A stretch of DNA of 6,982 bases. Source: Caldilineaceae bacterium (GTDB lineage: Bacteria > Chloroflexota > Anaerolineae > Caldilineales > Caldilineaceae). Made by a program: the position numbers and the translations under genes. Numbering within the stretch: position 1 is the stretch's first letter; each line of letters opens with the position of its first letter. The stretch covers positions 1 through 6,982 of the forward strand of contig WGCB01000560.1 of the NCBI GenBank assembly GCA_015494005.1. Direction: 5' to 3'. Below, one piece after another: positions 5,288 through 6,982 of this stretch. The notes below the pieces were generated by a model that was given only the letters and a program-made list of their open reading frames with translations, had not been told where the DNA came from and searched no databases.

Positions 5288-6617
5288 CCGTTGGCAGGGC
5301 GCCAGGGCGATTGCCAATCTCTGGAATCTCGCCGTCCTGAGCCTGCTTGCCCTCGCGTTCGTTTCCTGCGCCCCTGCCCCGGTGACGGGGCCCCAGCGCT
5401 TCACCGGCTTCCTGGAGAGCGAGGAGGTGGCCGTCGCGCCGGAGCTGGGCGGCCGCATCCAGGAGCTGCTGGTGGAAGAGGGGGACGTGGTGCGGGCGGG
5501 GCAGCTGGTGGCCCGGCTGGACGACAGCCTGGTGCGCCTTCAGCTGGCCCAGGCGGAGGCGAACGTGGCCCAAGCCAAGGCCCGGCTGGCCCAGTTGAAG
5601 GCCGGGGCTCGTCCCGAGGAGGTGGCCCTGGCCCAGGCTCGTCTGGCCCAGGCCCAGGTCGCCCTGGAGGCCGCCGAGCTAGCCCTGGAGGACGCCATCC
5701 GCCTGCGAGACAACCCCCAGGAGCTGGACGTGCAGATCACCCAGGCCCAGGCCGCTCTGGCAGAAGCCCGGGCCCGGGCTCGGGCCGCCCGGTTCCAGGC
5801 CCAGGCCGCGGACCTGGAGGCCCAGATGTGGGGGGAGATCGCCCAGGACCTGGCCCGGGGACAGACCGTGACCCTGCCCAACGGCGTGGTCATCACCGTC
5901 CAGGCCCCGCCGGACAAAAAGCACCAGGCCAACGTCCAGTGGAACCTGGCCAGCCAGAAGGCTTGGCAGGCCTGGCAGCAGGCGGCCCAGGCCGACGCGG
6001 CGGTGGGCCAGGCCCAGGCCACCCTGGCCGATCGGAGGAGGCAGCGGGAGGAGAACCAGGAGGCGGAGGCCCGGGTGGTGGCCTCCACCAACGCCCGGGA
6101 CAAGGCCCAGGTGGAGCTCCAGCGAGCCCAGGCCGCCCTGGACGCGGTCACCGCAGGGGCGCCGGAGGCCCAGATCCAGGCCGCGGAGGCGGCACTGGCC
6201 CAGGCCCAGGCCGCCCGGGATGCCCAGGCCCTGGCGCTGGAGAAAGTCCAGGTGACCGCGCCGGCAGCCGGGGTGGTGGCGGCCCGCGCCTTCGCCCCGG
6301 GCGAGGTCATCGCCCCAGGACAGCGCCTGCTGACCATCCAGCAGCCGGAGCGCCTCACCATCATCATCTACGTCCCCGCCGGGATGGTGGACGCCCTGCA
6401 GGTGGGCGACGTCTATCCCCTGGTGGCGGACACCGCGCCGGGCAGGCGCTACCAGGCCCGGGTGCAGGCCATCGCGGACGAGCCGGAGTTCAGCCTGCGC
6501 CAGTCCCAGAACGTGGCCGAGCGGGCCGCGGTGGTCTACGCCGTCACCCTGGAGGTGGAGGAGCCGGACGAGCTCCTGCGGCCGGGCACCCCGGCGGACG
6601 TGCTGGTGGCGCCCTGA
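5253..6617 (+). CDS. HlyD-family membrane fusion protein, probable lipoprotein (YbhG-like adaptor)
   Basis: A 454-residue adaptor that would extend the permease channel outside the cytoplasm. A charged N-terminus (1-17) is followed by a hydrophobic stretch (about 25-37, LAVLSLLALAFV) and Cys39 in FVSC. This is an acceptable but not ideal lipobox, suggesting a lipid-anchored protein. The first lipoyl/barrel-sandwich half is at about 52-90 (FTGFLESEEVAVAPELGGR..., LLVEEGDVVRAGQ). A very long Ala/Gln-rich coiled-coil hairpin spans about 94-330 (AQAEANVAQAKARLAQLKAGARPEE is typical, here split at 100-112 and after). The second lipoyl half is at about 331-365 (VTAPAAGVVAARAFAPGEVI), and a beta-barrel domain follows to the end. 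A non-heptad segment at about 200-235 interrupts the coiled coil near its tip. ATG 5253 is chosen over ATG 5244 on ribosome binding site spacing. The 35-bp overlap with ATPase 2 implies translational coupling. YbhG is the nearest named relative by context. Confidence 0.92.
   Translation: MKDERRRTEDGSRWQGARAIANLWNLAVLSLLALAFVSCAPAPVTGPQRFTGFLESEEVAVAPELGGRIQELLVEEGDVVRAGQLVARLDDSLVRLQLAQAEANVAQAKARLAQLKAGARPEEVALAQARLAQAQVALEAAELALEDAIRLRDNPQELDVQITQAQAALAEARARARAARFQAQAADLEAQMWGEIAQDLARGQTVTLPNGVVITVQAPPDKKHQANVQWNLASQKAWQAWQQAAQADAAVGQAQATLADRRRQREENQEAEARVVASTNARDKAQVELQRAQAALDAVTAGAPEAQIQAAEAALAQAQAARDAQALALEKVQVTAPAAGVVAARAFAPGEVIAPGQRLLTIQQPERLTIIIYVPAGMVDALQVGDVYPLVADTAPGRRYQARVQAIADEPEFSLRQSQNVAERAAVVYAVTLEVEEPDELLRPGTPADVLVAP
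5258..5285 (+). repeat. Second heptamer array (GGACGGA type) over the ATPase 2 stop codon
   Basis: Four in-phase 7-bp units read GGACGAA, CGACGGA, GGACGGA, GGACGGT (5258-5285). The TAG stop of ATPase 2 starts at the last base of the array. The same bases encode the charged start of the HlyD-type protein (KDERRRTEDG) in another frame. The unit differs from the GAATCCC heptamers but has the same length. Confidence 0.8.
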
Positions 6618-6621
6618 ATTC

Positions 6622-6660
6622 ACGAACCATCCTGGACGAACCATATCCTGGACGAACCAT
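6622..6660 (+). repeat. 16-bp tandem repeat before the second membrane fusion gene
   Basis: Two perfect, adjacent copies of ATCCTGGACGAACCAT (6629-6644 and 6645-6660) are preceded by a partial copy ACGAACCAT (6622-6630). The final AT of the last copy plus G6661 makes the ATG start of the next gene. The repeat fills nearly the whole 41-bp spacer, leaving no recognisable Shine-Dalgarno. The sequence GGACGAA is shared with the heptamer array at 5258. Confidence 0.95.
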
Positions 6661-6982
6661 GAAGAGAACCCTTGCCACCCTGCTCACCCTCTTCGTCACC
6701 GCGGCCATCCTCTACGCCGGGGCCCTGCTCCTGATCCCAGACCAGGTGGCCGATCTCCAGCGCCGACTGGGCCTGCCCGCTCCGCCCTTGCCCCGGCTGG
6801 AGGAGGCGGCCCTGCCCCTGGCTCGCCCCCAGGAGATCCGGCTCTACGGCACCCTGGAGGCCCGGGCCACCCATGTGATGAGTGAGCTGGACGGGCAGGC
6901 GGTGGCTCTGCTGGTGGAGGAAGGGGAGTGGGTGGAGGCGAGCCAGCCCCTCCTGCTCCTGGACCCCACGGACGTGCTGGCC
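6659..6982 (+). CDS. Second HlyD-type membrane fusion protein, N-terminal part (cut by window edge)
   Basis: An open frame of 108 codons that continues past the right edge. Residues 1-26 (MKRTLATLLTLFVTAAILYAGALLLI) form an uncleaved signal-anchor helix or signal peptide without a lipobox. A Pro-rich linker (39-56) leads to a first lipoyl half-domain: LYGTLEARATHVMSELDGQA (62-81) then LLVEEGEWVEASQPLLLLD (84-102). This runs parallel to FTGFLESEEVAVAPELGGR and LLVEEGDVVRAGQLVARLD of the upstream adaptor, so the two are distant paralogues. The start ATG is created by the end of the 16-bp repeat, and no Shine-Dalgarno is seen. It may be a second adaptor for the same pump, or the first gene of a following MacAB-like ABC system; the window cannot decide. 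Family assignment is good, role uncertain. Confidence 0.85.
   Translation, partial: MKRTLATLLTLFVTAAILYAGALLLIPDQVADLQRRLGLPAPPLPRLEEAALPLARPQEIRLYGTLEARATHVMSELDGQAVALLVEEGEWVEASQPLLLLDPTDVLA

Noticed and set aside
4115..5458. 447-codon - strand open frame opposite ATPase 2
   Set aside because: Same low-complexity shadow composition; no start context and no recognisable domain.
5640..6240. Repeated GCCCAGGCC-like bases in the adaptor gene as a DNA repeat array
   Set aside because: They encode the Ala-Gln heptad pattern of the coiled-coil hairpin with irregular spacing; explained by protein composition and codon bias.

Overview
The window is very GC-rich, densely packed DNA with every recognisable gene on the + strand. 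It carries one drug-efflux-type ABC transporter operon headed by its own regulator: a TetR/AcrR-family repressor (175-813), two ABC-2 type permeases (862-1959 and 2020-3138), two separate ABC ATPases (3202-4203 and 4244-5287), an HlyD-type membrane fusion lipoprotein (5253-6617), and the first 108 codons of a second membrane fusion protein that runs off the right edge (6659 onward). The gene set matches the Escherichia coli cecR-ybhG-ybhF-ybhS-ybhR system. The differences are that the order is permeases, ATPases, adaptor, and that the two ATPase halves fused in YbhF are separate genes here. The organism cannot be fixed from the sequence. The high GC, split ATPases, lipoprotein adaptor, absence of an outer-membrane factor gene in the window, and short tandem repeats between genes would fit a member of the Chloroflexota, but this is a guess.

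Positions 1-174 are a compact divergent control region. A + strand sigma70-type promoter (TTGACA, 17-bp spacer, TACAAT; 70-98) drives the operon. An almost perfect - strand promoter (TTGACA, 17-bp spacer, TATACT; 45-17) points off the left edge toward an unseen gene. Just downstream of the + promoter is an AT-rich 33-bp imperfect palindrome (111-143), built from two GAATTATC-R-TTC half-sites, which is the best candidate operator for the repressor.

The permeases should form the membrane channel, the two ATPases the motor, and the lipoprotein adaptor the extracytoplasmic extension. The ATPases are complementary rather than equivalent. The first has an intact LSGGM signature but a proline in place of the switch histidine. 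The second has the histidine but a degenerate LAGGW signature. In a head-to-tail dimer this predicts one competent and one degenerate ATP site.

The least expected feature is at the gene junctions. From the first permease onward, four of the five junctions contain short tandem repeats, of differing unit lengths (7, 12, 18 and 16 bp). Some lie inside coding sequence, and they supply N-terminal extensions, a C-terminal tail, a ribosome binding site, a stop codon and a start codon. No rRNA, tRNA, CRISPR array, insertion sequence or convincing terminator was seen.
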